NCBI GenBank assembly: GCA_020636435.1
Contig: JACJXX010000002.1
Span: forward strand, 4,216,001-4,280,000
Direction of reading: 5' to 3'
Length of the DNA: 64,000 nucleotides
Source: Lewinellaceae bacterium
Lineage (GTDB): Bacteria > Bacteroidota > Bacteroidia > Chitinophagales > Saprospiraceae
The position numbers and the translations under genes were made by a program. Positions 25,827 through 34,161 of the stretch are shown here, piece after piece. Position 1 is the stretch's first letter. Each line of letters opens with the position of its first letter. The notes below the pieces were generated by a model. That model had not been told where the DNA came from, ran no database searches, and worked only from the letters and a program-made list of their open reading frames with translations.

Positions 25827-27128
25827 CTAAAAAATAGCATTCACGCCCAGCCCCAACCAGTTTCCCCGATGGATGGCGCCGACATCGCTTTGGCTAAAGT
25901 ACTGGTTGCCGGCAAACCCCGCAGCGGCATCTCCCGCATCTCCTTCATGCCAGATGTAGTGGAGCATTACTTTGAGGTGTTTTTTGTTGAGGTACCAGTT
26001 GACGCCGGCGTCGTAGGTGCGCTCTGTGCCGGAGGAGGCGCCGACTGCCTTAGCGTCGGCCTGGCCGCTTAAATCTCTGGCGCCGTTAAATTGCATGAGC
26101 ATAAAGGAGGGTTCCAGGAAAAGCTTTTGGGCAGTTACAATATTGTATCCTATGCGCAGGTGGCCAGTATTGGAATGATAGGCAAAGCGGCGTTCTACAT
26201 CATCGGCAAGGAGGCGGCTGCCTTCCCGCGACATGAAATTCCATTCCCCGTCGATATTGAGCGGGCCCCAGTTAAAGAGAAAGTCTGTACTGGCGGCATA
26301 GCTGCTTTCGAAAACGTCCGTCTGCCCCTGCCAGGAGCCGCCTGCGCCAATCGCCAGGCCTTTGCGTTGCCCGTAGTAGTTGATGTCGTAACCGATTTTG
26401 TATTTGTCCATCTCCGGATCGCCCAGATAAACGATGGCCCGGCCGACGAACAAGGGGGAGAATTTGGAACCTGTGGAATTGCCGTTATTGGCGAGCGTCA
26501 GCGGGTTAAAAACCCCTACGTTGTAATTCAGGCCCAGATTGCTGTTCTCTGCCAGCAGCAGCCCTCCCAGGTTGAGGCCCAGCGCCCGGCCAGGGCCCGT
26601 GCCCACCAGATGGCGGCGGATGTAATTCTGCGACATGGCCTTTTCCATAGAATTGACCGACCAGCCGGAAGTGATGCTCTCGCGGCTGAGTTGCGGGCGG
26701 AAATAACCGCCTACCAGGTTGAAGGCTTCACTGCCTTTCTTTAGGTGCCATTGAAAGAAGGCATCCCAGATGCCAAATTCAGGAATGGAGCCGTTGTTGG
26801 CGCCCCCCGCCTGCCCGGTCAGCACGTCCCGGCCGATCAGGTCGTAAGCGCCTACGACGGTAAACTGCAGCCCGTCGTACGGCTCGGCTTTGAATCCCAA
26901 CCGGGCGCGCCGGAGCTGGATATTGAAGCGGCCGTCGACGGCCTCGTATCGTTCCAAATCCTCATTGTACACCTCCTGGCCTGTTGTGTAACTGCTCCAC
27001 AACTGTACCATCATGAAGGGTTCTATCTTAAAACCTTCTTTCTTGACGAGCCAGCCCTGGAAACCGCTCTGGCCAAAGGAAACTAAAGCAGGCAAAAGCA
27101 TAAGGAAAGTAATGGTCCAGTATTTCAT
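25827..27128 (-). CDS. Porin O/P-type outer-membrane channel
   Basis: A 433-residue outer-membrane protein. ATG 27128 gives a clean signal peptide, MKYWTITFLMLLPALVSFGQ; 17 further in-frame upstream codons have none. The mature part opens GFQGWLVKKEGFKIEPFMMVQLW and continues as a 16-strand-like barrel (RRARLGFKAEPYDGLQFTVVGAYD and SRESITSGWSVNSMEKAM), as in the phosphate-selective porin O/P family. It follows the thioredoxin-YeeE-YeeE genes in the same direction, but a terminator separates them. In this context it may admit sulfur oxyanions, which is inference. Confidence 0.85.
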   Translation of the reverse strand: MKYWTITFLMLLPALVSFGQSGFQGWLVKKEGFKIEPFMMVQLWSSYTTGQEVYNEDLERYEAVDGRFNIQLRRARLGFKAEPYDGLQFTVVGAYDLIGRDVLTGQAGGANNGSIPEFGIWDAFFQWHLKKGSEAFNLVGGYFRPQLSRESITSGWSVNSMEKAMSQNYIRRHLVGTGPGRALGLNLGGLLLAENSNLGLNYNVGVFNPLTLANNGNSTGSKFSPLFVGRAIVYLGDPEMDKYKIGYDINYYGQRKGLAIGAGGSWQGQTDVFESSYAASTDFLFNWGPLNIDGEWNFMSREGSRLLADDVERRFAYHSNTGHLRIGYNIVTAQKLFLEPSFMLMQFNGARDLSGQADAKAVGASSGTERTYDAGVNWYLNKKHLKVMLHYIWHEGDAGDAAAGFAGNQYFSQSDVGAIHRGNWLGLGVNAIF

Positions 27129-27165
27129 TTTATATGGTTTGTGGTACACGGTTCGCAAAACGTCC

Positions 27166-27206
27166 AAAAAAGGAGGCAACCCCCTAACAGAAGTTGCCCC
27201 TTTTTT
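27166..27206 (-). terminator. Terminator of the thioredoxin-YeeE operon
   Basis: On the minus strand, GGGGCAAC and GTTGCCTCC form a stem that is followed by a T run (A run at 27166-27171 on the plus strand). It lies between the second YeeE stop and the porin start. Confidence 0.8.
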
Positions 27207-27245
27207 AAACCCAATAAATCACCCAACTATTAAATCTGTTGTTCG

Positions 27246-27659
27246 TTAATGCGGCAGCTTATCCATCACCAGCCCATAAGTGTAGGTGCCCAGGATGGCG
27301 CCCAGCAGCACCAGGATCATAATGGCATAGCCATTGCCCAGCAGCACGTACATAGGGCCGGGGCAACACCCCACCAATGCCCAGCCCAGCCCGAAGACAG
27401 AGCCAGCCAGAAGGTGGCGCTTGAGGCTGAGTTTCATGGGATTGTAGGTGACCGCAGTACCTCGCAGGGTTTTCATCCCGAATTTTTTCATGGCCCAGAT
27501 TATCGCAGCGCCCAGGACGACGGCCGTGCCGATGATGCCGTACATGTGAAAACTTTCAAACCGGAACATCTCGTGGATGCGAAACCAGGAAATGGCTTCC
27601 GACTTAGTCATTACGATCCCAAAAAAAATGCCAACGATAAAGAATGATGTATTTTTCAT
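27246..27659 (-). CDS. YeeE/YedE-type sulfur transporter half (DUF6691)
   Basis: A 137-residue integral-membrane protein with four predicted helices and the conserved motif VGCCPGP. Split YeeE/YedE proteins come in pairs, and this is the smaller half. Family members such as E. coli YeeE carry thiosulfate through the inner membrane, handing the substrate between conserved cysteines. Its gene is 54 bases downstream of the larger half and shares the promoter of site C. Function as sulfide, thiosulfate or persulfide carrier is inferred from family and neighbours. Confidence 0.88.
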   Translation of the reverse strand: MKNTSFFIVGIFFGIVMTKSEAISWFRIHEMFRFESFHMYGIIGTAVVLGAAIIWAMKKFGMKTLRGTAVTYNPMKLSLKRHLLAGSVFGLGWALVGCCPGPMYVLLGNGYAIMILVLLGAILGTYTYGLVMDKLPH

Positions 27660-27713
27660 TGTTCGATTTTCTTTTTTTAATCACTCATTCATTCCCTCAT
27701 TCCTTCGCTCCCT

Positions 27714-28313
27714 TTACAACCCCATCAACAACGGGAACAGCAAGTGCGTCATCAGCAAGCCGCCGATGAAAAAGCCAATCACGGTGATCAGGGAGGGCAG
27801 TTGAAAATGCGCCAGGCCGGAGATGGCGTGGCCGGAAGTGCAGCCGTCGCCGTAGCGGGCGCCGAAACCGACCAGAAAGCCCCCGGCCAGGGCCAGGATG
27901 ATGCCTTTGAGGCTGGTGAAGTTGAAAACTTCAGTAGGAACAAAACCCCTGCCTCTGGCATCCGCCTCCGGATAGTCAATGCCGATTGTGCCAAGATAAC
28001 TAATGGTCGATTCAGAAATAGCCACCGGTTCGGGGCTCTGCAGAAATTGCCCGGTGATAAAACCACCAAGCACGCCGCCCAGCACAAAAGCGATGCGCCA
28101 GTATTCGTCATTCATGTCCATATTGAAAAAGGGAATCCGCTTTCCGGCGCCGGCCATGGTGCAAATCCCTTTAAAAGTCGTAGAGACCCCAAAACTGCGC
28201 CCCATCCAGGTGAGCAGGGCCAGGGTCAGCGCAATAGCCGCTCCGGAAACAGCCCAATGCCAGGGTTGGCTGACAAAACTCCAAAATGGCGAGGTATTGC
28301 CGATTAATTCCAT
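27714..28313 (-). CDS. YeeE/YedE-type sulfur transporter, larger half
   Basis: A 199-residue integral-membrane protein with five or so helices. ATG 28313 begins MELIGNTSPFW; 18 upstream in-frame codons are hydrophilic and not family-like. The conserved motif YGDGCTSGHAISG carries the functional cysteine. It is the partner of the DUF6691 half just downstream and lies 61 bases after thioredoxin in the same operon. Confidence 0.9.
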   Translation of the reverse strand: MELIGNTSPFWSFVSQPWHWAVSGAAIALTLALLTWMGRSFGVSTTFKGICTMAGAGKRIPFFNMDMNDEYWRIAFVLGGVLGGFITGQFLQSPEPVAISESTISYLGTIGIDYPEADARGRGFVPTEVFNFTSLKGIILALAGGFLVGFGARYGDGCTSGHAISGLAHFQLPSLITVIGFFIGGLLMTHLLFPLLMGL

Positions 28314-28374
28314 ATTTGTTCGATTTTCGGTTTTCAAAAGTGGAGCAGGCTCACGCCCGCTCCTCATTATATTG

Positions 28375-28695
28375 TCAGGCTACTTTTTCTTCTGCATGCT
28401 CATTGATCACATGGGTCAGTTGATGGGCCGATTGCATGCCCGACTGGCGCCACTTCACTTCTCCGTTCTTGAAAAGAATAAAAGTGGGCACTCCATGTAT
28501 CTGCAATTGAGACGCCAGCGCCTGGTTTTGATCCACATCGATCTTCACGATGGAGGCTTTTTCGCCGATATTAACCGCCACTTCCCGCAGGATGGGCGCC
28601 ATAGCGCGGCAGGGGCCGCACCACTCGGCTGAAAAGTCTACCAAAACCGGCTTGTCGCCATTGATCAGGTCTTTAAAGGATACTTTCTTTTTCAT
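28375..28695 (-). CDS. Thioredoxin
   Basis: A 106-residue single-domain thioredoxin. Active site WCGPC with Cys26 and Cys29, the buried VDFSAEW strand, and the cis-proline loop GVPTF. ATG 28695 (MKKKVSFKDL) is preferred because 17 upstream in-frame codons overlap the promoter. It leads an operon with two YeeE halves under site C, suggesting it reduces persulfides or resolves disulfides on the imported sulfur. Confidence 0.93.
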   Translation of the reverse strand: MKKKVSFKDLINGDKPVLVDFSAEWCGPCRAMAPILREVAVNIGEKASIVKIDVDQNQALASQLQIHGVPTFILFKNGEVKWRQSGMQSAHQLTHVINEHAEEKVA

Positions 28696-28757
28696 GGTAT
28701 TTTTCTGTTTCGGATTTTTATGTTGTTTTTGCCGCACCTTTCGCACGATTGACAGTG

Positions 28758-28801
28758 CAAAGATGCGGCATGGGGAACGGACGGTCAGTGATGCTGGTCA
28801 C
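28758..28801 (-). promoter_or_regulatory. Site C: Crp/Fnr-type palindrome plus -7 box for thioredoxin-YeeE
   Basis: Read on the minus strand, GTGACcagcATCAC (28801-28788) is followed by TGACC, as in site B. CATCTTTG (28765-28758), one base off TAnnTTTG, begins exactly 29.5 bases after the palindrome centre. The thioredoxin start is about 60 bases further on. Confidence 0.78.
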
Positions 28802-28915
28802 AGTGGAGTTTTGGGGGTGGGTTTTAGGATGTCAGGTTTTCAAGGAAGAAACAAATATAGCTTAAAACCTATAGGAGTAGTAGGTTACTAAAATAAAAAA
28901 GGTTCAATCAACAAT

Positions 28916-28930
28916 TGTAAGTGACTTACA
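28916..28930. promoter_or_regulatory. Perfect palindrome in the gap before the Rpn-like gene
   Basis: TGTAAGT-g-ACTTACA has 7-bp arms. It lies 179 bases upstream of the Rpn-like gene in the 413-base gap 28696-29108. That gap also holds site C at its left end; nothing else was recognised in it. Confidence 0.3.
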
Positions 28931-29108
28931 GAAATTTTTAAAAAAAGGGGATCACCTGAAAATCAATTGATTACACCATAATCCAAGCTCTTTAAACACC
29001 AAACAGCCCCTGCGCTAATTGGTTCAACTGTCCTGGTTTTCCGTTCCGAGAGGACGTAAATTTACCTCTGGAATTTAAAACAAAAACACCTAAAACCACA
29101 ATCACCCC

Positions 29109-30116
29109 ATGGTCAGCAAAGACGTACTTTGGAAAGGGATCATTGAAGACCTGATAGAGGAGTTCCTACATTTTTTCTTCCCCGAACATGTCGATCAGAT
29201 CAATTTCGAGCGAGGTTTCATCTTCCTGGACAAGGAACTGGAACAACTCTCGCCCCAGTCAGAATCCCATCTTCGGCATGCCGACAAGCTTGTCCGGGCT
29301 TATCTGAAAAACGGAGAGGAACGATGGTTTCTGATACACGTTGAGGTGCAGGGATATGCTGATGAACATTTCGCCTTCCGGATGTATCAATATGCTTATC
29401 GAATCCTGGATAAGTATAACCGTTCTATCGTCGCTCTGGCCATATTTACGGACGCAAACCGCAAGCATCACTATTCAGAATACCGGGAAGAATTCTGGGG
29501 GACAGAGACGCTTTACCGATATCGGTCGTTTGTCATAATAGACCATGAAGCCCTGGCCTTTCGCCTTACGGGCAACCTATTCGGACTGGTGATGGAGGTG
29601 GCCCGCCGGGAGGTGGATACTGATAAAAAAACTGATGAGCAACGGTTATATATCAAGACAGAAGTAGCCCGCCATTTATTCCGGCAAGGTGTACCCAAAC
29701 GGAAGATTAAGCACTTGCTGGACTTTATCAAGTATTATATAGACTTTGATCAAAAAGTATTTTTTAATAAATTTGATGACGATATTCAACTGATCACTAA
29801 ATCCAGAAAAGCTATGGGTATCAGAGAAGCAATTATTGAAGAATTAAAAAAACAAGCACAAAAAGAAGGGCGCGAAGAAGGGCGCGAAGAAGGGCGCGAA
29901 GAAGGGCGTGAAGAAGGGCGTGAAGAAGGGCGTGAAGAAGGGCGTGAAGAAGGGCGTGTTGAAATGCGGGAAGAGAACACACGCCTGGTTATTTCCCGCG
30001 CACACAAAAAAGGCCTACCTCTAGAAGATATCGCCGACCTGGTGGATTTGCCCGTTGAAAAAGTAAAGGCTATCATCTTGGAATTAATGAATGGAGAGAA
30101 AGATGGCAATGAATAA
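29109..30116 (+). CDS. Rpn-like PD-(D/E)XK nuclease-fold protein with GREE repeat
   Basis: A 335-residue protein of the recombination-promoting nuclease/putative transposase superfamily, common in Bacteroidota and cyanobacteria. The core (about residues 40-90) carries HADKLVRAYLKNGEERWFLIHVEVQGY, in which the acidic residue and the EVQ motif correspond to the PD-(D/E)XK site. Residues ~253-285 are a tandem acidic/basic repeat EGRE, then a short C-terminal helical tail (GLPLEDIADLVDLPVEKVKAII). It may cut or rearrange DNA; family members are often multicopy. It has no operon partner. Confidence 0.82.
   Translation: MVSKDVLWKGIIEDLIEEFLHFFFPEHVDQINFERGFIFLDKELEQLSPQSESHLRHADKLVRAYLKNGEERWFLIHVEVQGYADEHFAFRMYQYAYRILDKYNRSIVALAIFTDANRKHHYSEYREEFWGTETLYRYRSFVIIDHEALAFRLTGNLFGLVMEVARREVDTDKKTDEQRLYIKTEVARHLFRQGVPKRKIKHLLDFIKYYIDFDQKVFFNKFDDDIQLITKSRKAMGIREAIIEELKKQAQKEGREEGREEGREEGREEGREEGREEGREEGRVEMREENTRLVISRAHKKGLPLEDIADLVDLPVEKVKAIILELMNGEKDGNE
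29865..29960 (+). repeat. In-gene tandem repeat, eight 12-base units
   Basis: GAAGGGCGCGAA or GAAGGGCGTGAA is repeated eight times, encoding EGRE. The unit is a multiple of three, so copy-number change would lengthen or shorten a charged helix without a frameshift. C-to-T differences separate the first three units from the later ones, which suggests expansion in two steps. Confidence 0.9.
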
Positions 30117-30222
30117 CAACAATGTTTTAATGTTTCAAATCTGGGCCGCCAAGGCCGTAGGTTGAACCAACCGGCAAAACACCCAAATAGCGCCCATCAA
30201 GCCCAACCCTTTTTTCCTTTCG

Positions 30223-30266
30223 GTGATAATCGTCACATCTGATCCTCCAGATTTTGCAGAACTTTG
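30223..30266 (+). promoter_or_regulatory. Site E: Crp/Fnr-type palindrome plus -7 box for the cupin-methyltransferase gene
   Basis: GTGATaatcGTCAC (30223-30236) has its centre 29.5 bases before GAACTTTG (30259-30266), one base off TAnnTTTG. The same spacing is seen at the four other sulfur promoters. The inferred transcript starts near 30271, so ATG 30295 is the start; an upstream in-frame codon at 30223 lies in the operator. Confidence 0.78.
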
Positions 30267-30294
30267 CAGGGCTATAACCAAACTTCCGATTAAC

Positions 30295-31959
30295 ATGCCC
30301 AAAACAATTCCTACTCCTCAGCCTCCCATTGAGGACAAAAAACTATTGCCTGCTTCTCTGAGATTTATTGTGAAAAAACTGGAAGAGCGCAAAGAGTGGA
30401 AACCCACAGAAGTCCGCCGCGTCGTCCTGGAAGCCGGCGTAAAGCAGGAACACCTGCAGCCCTGGGCCAATTATGGCCATCCGGCCGCCGACAGCTACGG
30501 CCGGCGCCTGATCTATTCGAAAGGCAACTTCGAAATGATGGCCATGTCGTGGGCCCCAGGCGATTTTTCCGCTATTCATGACCATGGCCATACTCAGTGG
30601 GGCGCCGTGCAGGTATTCGGCCCGGCGGAACACGCTACCTTTCGCGTAGACGAGGGCCGGATATCCACCCTTTCCAGAACGCAGTTCAATCCCGGCGATG
30701 TGGTCGGCGTCAGCCACACCCTGGTCCATCAGATGGGCAATCCTACCGATGAGTATTTTATGACGCTCCACGTTTACGGGCGCCCGGAAGACATCGACAA
30801 CGTCACCGGCGACGCCCGGGTATACGACCTGGAGCGAGAAACCATCCAACGGGTGGACGGCGGCGTTTTCTACGCGCTGCCGGAAGAGGAAGTTAAATGG
30901 ACAGAACCCGGGCCGAAGCCCGATTTTCCTACCCGCCTGCGGCACATGGTGGAGCTGGCCCGCCGCCTGCGCAGCATGGCCGAAGACGGCACATCTGGCA
31001 GCCGGGAAAGGCTGGAGGAAGTACTAGCCGATTTGTTTTCGGATAAACACCGCGCCCAACTGCTGCGCTGCCTGGCTGCTAATGTCGATGAAAACGGACA
31101 CCAATCCAACTCCCTCTACTGGCGCATCCTCAACCACGAATTGAAGGAAGCAGCACAGCTGCAAAGCGAACTACAGGACAGCCAACGCCCGGAAGACCAC
31201 TTCCATCGCTATGCCGAACTGTACGACGCCCTCATCTGCCAGCCTTGCATGGATAGTTTCATGCGCGGCTACCTGAGTTTTTTTAGGGAAAGGTACAATA
31301 TTAACTTCGCCAAAAGTTCCCTGCTCTCCGTGGGCTGCGGCACCGGCCTGGTAGAGCGGACCTTGATCGACGAGTTCGGCATACCCTACGAAAAGCTGTT
31401 CGGCATGGACATTTCTCCCGCCATGGTGTCGGAAGCCAACCGCCGGATACGCGCCGAAGTGGGCGACATCCTCGACTTAAATGCCGATGGAAAAACCTGG
31501 GACATCGCTTTCAGCGGCCTCAATGTATATCATTACCTCGACTTCAAACGGCTGGAGGAAGCTATACAACGAACCGCTCAACGAGTAAGCCCCGGCGGCT
31601 ACTTCATAGGCGATTTCATCACCCCCGACCACATCCGCTGGTATCCCAACCTGATGTATTCGGCTGACAAACAGGTGATCTCCCTGCGCACGCCGCGGCT
31701 GGTGGAAGAAAGCGGCAGGGTGTTCCAGGAAAGCGAGATCATGAATATCAACTTCGGAGATGAGATGATGGAGCTCAATTATGCCGGCAAGCACCTGCGT
31801 TTCCTGCCTCCGCTGCACCGCATCCGCACTTACTTCGAACGCGCCTTCGGCGGGCAGGTAAGCCTCTACGACGCCCATAGCCTGGAACTGATCCCGGATT
31901 GGGCGGATAGCTGCCAAAGTACCCGGTATGTGGTGGTGGCGAGGAAGAGGAGTGGTTGA
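30295..31959 (+). CDS. Thiol-dioxygenase-like cupin fused to a SAM methyltransferase
   Basis: A 554-residue fusion. Residues ~50-175 are a cysteine-dioxygenase-type cupin: IHDHGHTQWG (His95, His97), LVHQMGNP (His145) and LHVYGRP (Tyr161) fit the three-histidine ferrous site and the conserved tyrosine; Trp102 stands where animal enzymes have the cross-linking cysteine. A helical linker (210-300) leads to a class I methyltransferase (motif I LLSVGCGTG at ~343-351, then GMDISPAMV). Such cupins oxidise a thiol to a sulfinate; what is methylated is unknown. The shared promoter architecture with persulfide genes (site E) argues for a reactive-sulfur or thiol-oxidation role. The gene ends in a repeat that supplies its stop codon. 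Confidence 0.82.
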   Translation: MPKTIPTPQPPIEDKKLLPASLRFIVKKLEERKEWKPTEVRRVVLEAGVKQEHLQPWANYGHPAADSYGRRLIYSKGNFEMMAMSWAPGDFSAIHDHGHTQWGAVQVFGPAEHATFRVDEGRISTLSRTQFNPGDVVGVSHTLVHQMGNPTDEYFMTLHVYGRPEDIDNVTGDARVYDLERETIQRVDGGVFYALPEEEVKWTEPGPKPDFPTRLRHMVELARRLRSMAEDGTSGSRERLEEVLADLFSDKHRAQLLRCLAANVDENGHQSNSLYWRILNHELKEAAQLQSELQDSQRPEDHFHRYAELYDALICQPCMDSFMRGYLSFFRERYNINFAKSSLLSVGCGTGLVERTLIDEFGIPYEKLFGMDISPAMVSEANRRIRAEVGDILDLNADGKTWDIAFSGLNVYHYLDFKRLEEAIQRTAQRVSPGGYFIGDFITPDHIRWYPNLMYSADKQVISLRTPRLVEESGRVFQESEIMNINFGDEMMELNYAGKHLRFLPPLHRIRTYFERAFGGQVSLYDAHSLELIPDWADSCQSTRYVVVARKRSG

Positions 31960-32258
31960 ATGGTTAAAATGGTTGGATGGTTGAATGGTTGCCTGCCTGC
32001 CCATACCCATACCCATACGGGCCAGTATTGGCGGGCCAGTATTGGCGGGCCCGTAGTGGCCAGGCCCGTAGTGGCCAGGCCACTTGGCGCCTCGCCTGGC
32101 GGGCAGGGATGGTAGCGAAGGGGCTGTTGCCCTTATCAACTCTATCAACTAATTCCATAACCTGGCGAAGCCAGAACCAAGTATCCTTAAACCGCAGGAC
32201 CGCAAAACCGAAAAACCGAAAAACCGCAAAACCGCAAAACCGAAAAACCGAAAAATGT
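31955..32258. repeat. Chain of degenerate tandem repeats after the cupin-methyltransferase gene
   Basis: Three blocks in the 477-base gap 31960-32436. GGTTGAATGG-type words (31955-31989) contain the stop codon. Two copies each of GGGCCAGTATTGGC and GGCCCGTAGTGGCCA follow (32028-32084). Then comes a run of ACCGCAAAACCGAAAA units (32190-32258). None is coding. The last block is the reverse complement of the repeat at 41082-41153. Confidence 0.7.
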
Positions 32259-32385
32259 AAAAGGAGGCTCGGCTGGGGCGGCTCTTGTAGGACTGCCTAA
32301 GTAGGGCCACTTTTACATTTGAAATTTAGAGTTTTGCATTTTGCGGTTTCAAAGCCCGTGGATAATGGGTTCCAGCCATCTCACA

Positions 32386-32410
32386 AAAAATTCCTGCCAC
32401 TTTTTGGCAG
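32386..32410 (-). terminator. Terminator of ada
   Basis: CTGCCA/TGGCAG stem followed, on the minus strand, by a T run (A run at 32385-32390). It lies 27 bases after the ada stop codon. Confidence 0.75.
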
Positions 32411-32436
32411 AAAATAATGATTAACGGACTAATCAA

Positions 32437-33495
32437 CTAACCAATACCCCTACCCTTCTCCAAATCCAGCAACCGCTGCTTGCGCCACAAGCCGCCGCCA
32501 TAACCGGTCAACTTGCCATCCACGCCAATTACCCGGTGGCAGGGAATGACGATGGCGATCCGGTTGTCGCCGTTGGCTCGGGCCACTGCCCGGACGGCGG
32601 AAGGGTTGCCAATGGCTTCCGCCTGCTGGCCATAAGAACGCGTTTCGCCGTAGGGAATGGCTTGCAGAGCAGCCCATACCTGCTGTTGGAAGTCTGTTCC
32701 CGGTAAAACGAGCGGCAGGTCGAACGTTTTCAAACTGCCCGAAAAATAAGCTTTCAATTGGCGGTTAAGGGTAGAAAAATGAGGGTTATCGCCCGGAAGC
32801 AGCTCCGCCTTCAGGTATTTTTTCAGGCGCTCCAGCTGGGTTTCCAGCATCCGGCGGTCCGTAAATTCCAGCAGGCAAATCCCTTCAGGTGTAGCACCTG
32901 CCAGCATGGGGCCCAGCGGCGTTTCCATCCGGGTGATGGCAATAAGGGTTTTGTCCTGGCTCTCGCTGGGAGCAAAGCCGATCGTGTTTTTAAAAGCCTC
33001 CCCAAATCCGCTGAGGGAATCGTAGCCATTTTGGAAAGCCGCATTCGTGACCCTTTCTCCGTATTTTATCTGCCCGAAGGCCTGGTTGAGGCGTTGCATG
33101 CGCTGATAGGCCTGAAAGGTTATCCCGTGGTGCTTCTTAAACCAACGGCGAACCCGGCTGGGATCCAGGCCCCGGGCCCGCAGTTCGGAGTCTTTAATCC
33201 GAATTTCCGGATTGTCCCGAACCTCTTGCAACAGGCCTTCCAGCCATTCCGGCGCCCGCCCTTCCAGTTGGAGGGGTTGGCAAACTTTGCAGGGCCGGTA
33301 GCCATGATCGATCGCCTCTTTAACCGAAGCGTAGTATTCTACATTTTCCGCTTTGGGCTTACGGGCAGTACAGGTGGGGCGGCAGAAGATACCTGTGGTC
33401 TTAATAGCGGCGAAGAAAATGCCTTCGAACTGGCTGTCTTTCTGCACCAAAGCCTGGTACATTACGTCTCTTTTGGGTAAGGGGTGAGCTAACAT
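32437..33495 (-). CDS. ada: Ada: methylated-DNA-[protein] cysteine methyltransferase and activator
   Basis: A 352-residue full-length Ada. The N-terminal zinc domain has Cys38, Cys42, Cys69 and Cys72 (GIFCRPTC and RPCKVC) at the same positions as in E. coli, Cys38 being the phosphotriester acceptor. An AraC-type helix-turn-helix spans ~85-185 (RVRRWFKKHHG, NAAFQNGYDSLSGFGEAFK). The C-terminal O6-alkylguanine transferase has IPCHRVIG (Cys319) and the RAVARANGDN arginine finger. It repairs O6-methylguanine and turns on the adaptive response once methylated. ATG 33495 is supported by a promoter 24 bases upstream; 29 earlier in-frame codons have none of the family features. Confidence 0.96.
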   Translation of the reverse strand: MLAHPLPKRDVMYQALVQKDSQFEGIFFAAIKTTGIFCRPTCTARKPKAENVEYYASVKEAIDHGYRPCKVCQPLQLEGRAPEWLEGLLQEVRDNPEIRIKDSELRARGLDPSRVRRWFKKHHGITFQAYQRMQRLNQAFGQIKYGERVTNAAFQNGYDSLSGFGEAFKNTIGFAPSESQDKTLIAITRMETPLGPMLAGATPEGICLLEFTDRRMLETQLERLKKYLKAELLPGDNPHFSTLNRQLKAYFSGSLKTFDLPLVLPGTDFQQQVWAALQAIPYGETRSYGQQAEAIGNPSAVRAVARANGDNRIAIVIPCHRVIGVDGKLTGYGGGLWRKQRLLDLEKGRGIG

Positions 33496-33518
33496 AGTAC
33501 AATGAGTTTTTATTAGAG

Positions 33519-33549
33519 CAAAGATAAGCTCACTGTAGAGTGGCTGCAA
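33519..33549 (-). promoter_or_regulatory. Promoter of ada
   Basis: On the minus strand, TTG (33549-33547) and TATCTTTG (33526-33519) are separated by 20 bases. The -7 box is exact. Confidence 0.75.
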
Positions 33550-33749
33550 CCGATAACTGGACAAGCAATTGGGACTGTTCAATGTTCAATGGTCAGGGTT
33601 CGAAGTCCGAACGCTGAACTAACGCCGAAGCCAGTTTTCCAAGGTGCAATAAACTTTAGATACAGAACTTTGAACAGTCCCAAGCCATTTTTAGTACAAC
33701 AAACAACTTCACCCTGAGCTTGTTGAAGGGAAACAACGAACAACTGGCC

Positions 33750-34127
33750 TCATCTGCTCCCCACCCCCACCGGCCCGAAAGCCTCCTCCCAGGCACAGAG
33801 GCCGCCTTCCATATTGTACACCTGCCGGAAGCCTCCATTCTGCATCAGCATGCAAACGCGCATGGAGCGCCGTTCGGTGCGGCAGTAGACAAAGTAGGGA
33901 TTTTGCGGGTCCAGTTGTTCCAGGCGGTCCCAGAGGTCAGGGGTGAGGTAGCTGATATTGATGGCGCCGGGGAGGTGAGCCTGTTGAAACTCTTCCGGGG
34001 TGCGCACGTCGAGCAGGATGGTGCCAGGCTCTTGATCCAGGGCACGGGCGAATTCAACGGGTTGAAGGTTATTCAGTTGCCGTTTGAGTATTTGCCAGCG
34101 GCGGGGAATGCAGGAATCATTGTCCAT
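33750..34127 (-). CDS. Single-domain rhodanese
   Basis: A 125-residue sulfurtransferase with one rhodanese domain: ILLDVRTPEEFQQAHLPGAINI and the active loop YCRTERRSM with Cys82. It carries sulfane sulfur as a cysteine persulfide. ATG 34127 is preferred: site D and its -7 box imply transcription from about 34157, leaving an ATG at 34151 only six bases from the start. No operon partner. Its promoter ties it to the persulfide dioxygenase genes and not to the neighbouring methyltransferase. Confidence 0.9.
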   Translation of the reverse strand: MDNDSCIPRRWQILKRQLNNLQPVEFARALDQEPGTILLDVRTPEEFQQAHLPGAINISYLTPDLWDRLEQLDPQNPYFVYCRTERRSMRVCMLMQNGGFRQVYNMEGGLCAWEEAFGPVGVGSR

Positions 34128-34161
34128 ACTGCCAATTTTTCGTAGTTTCATTTTCAGGTTG

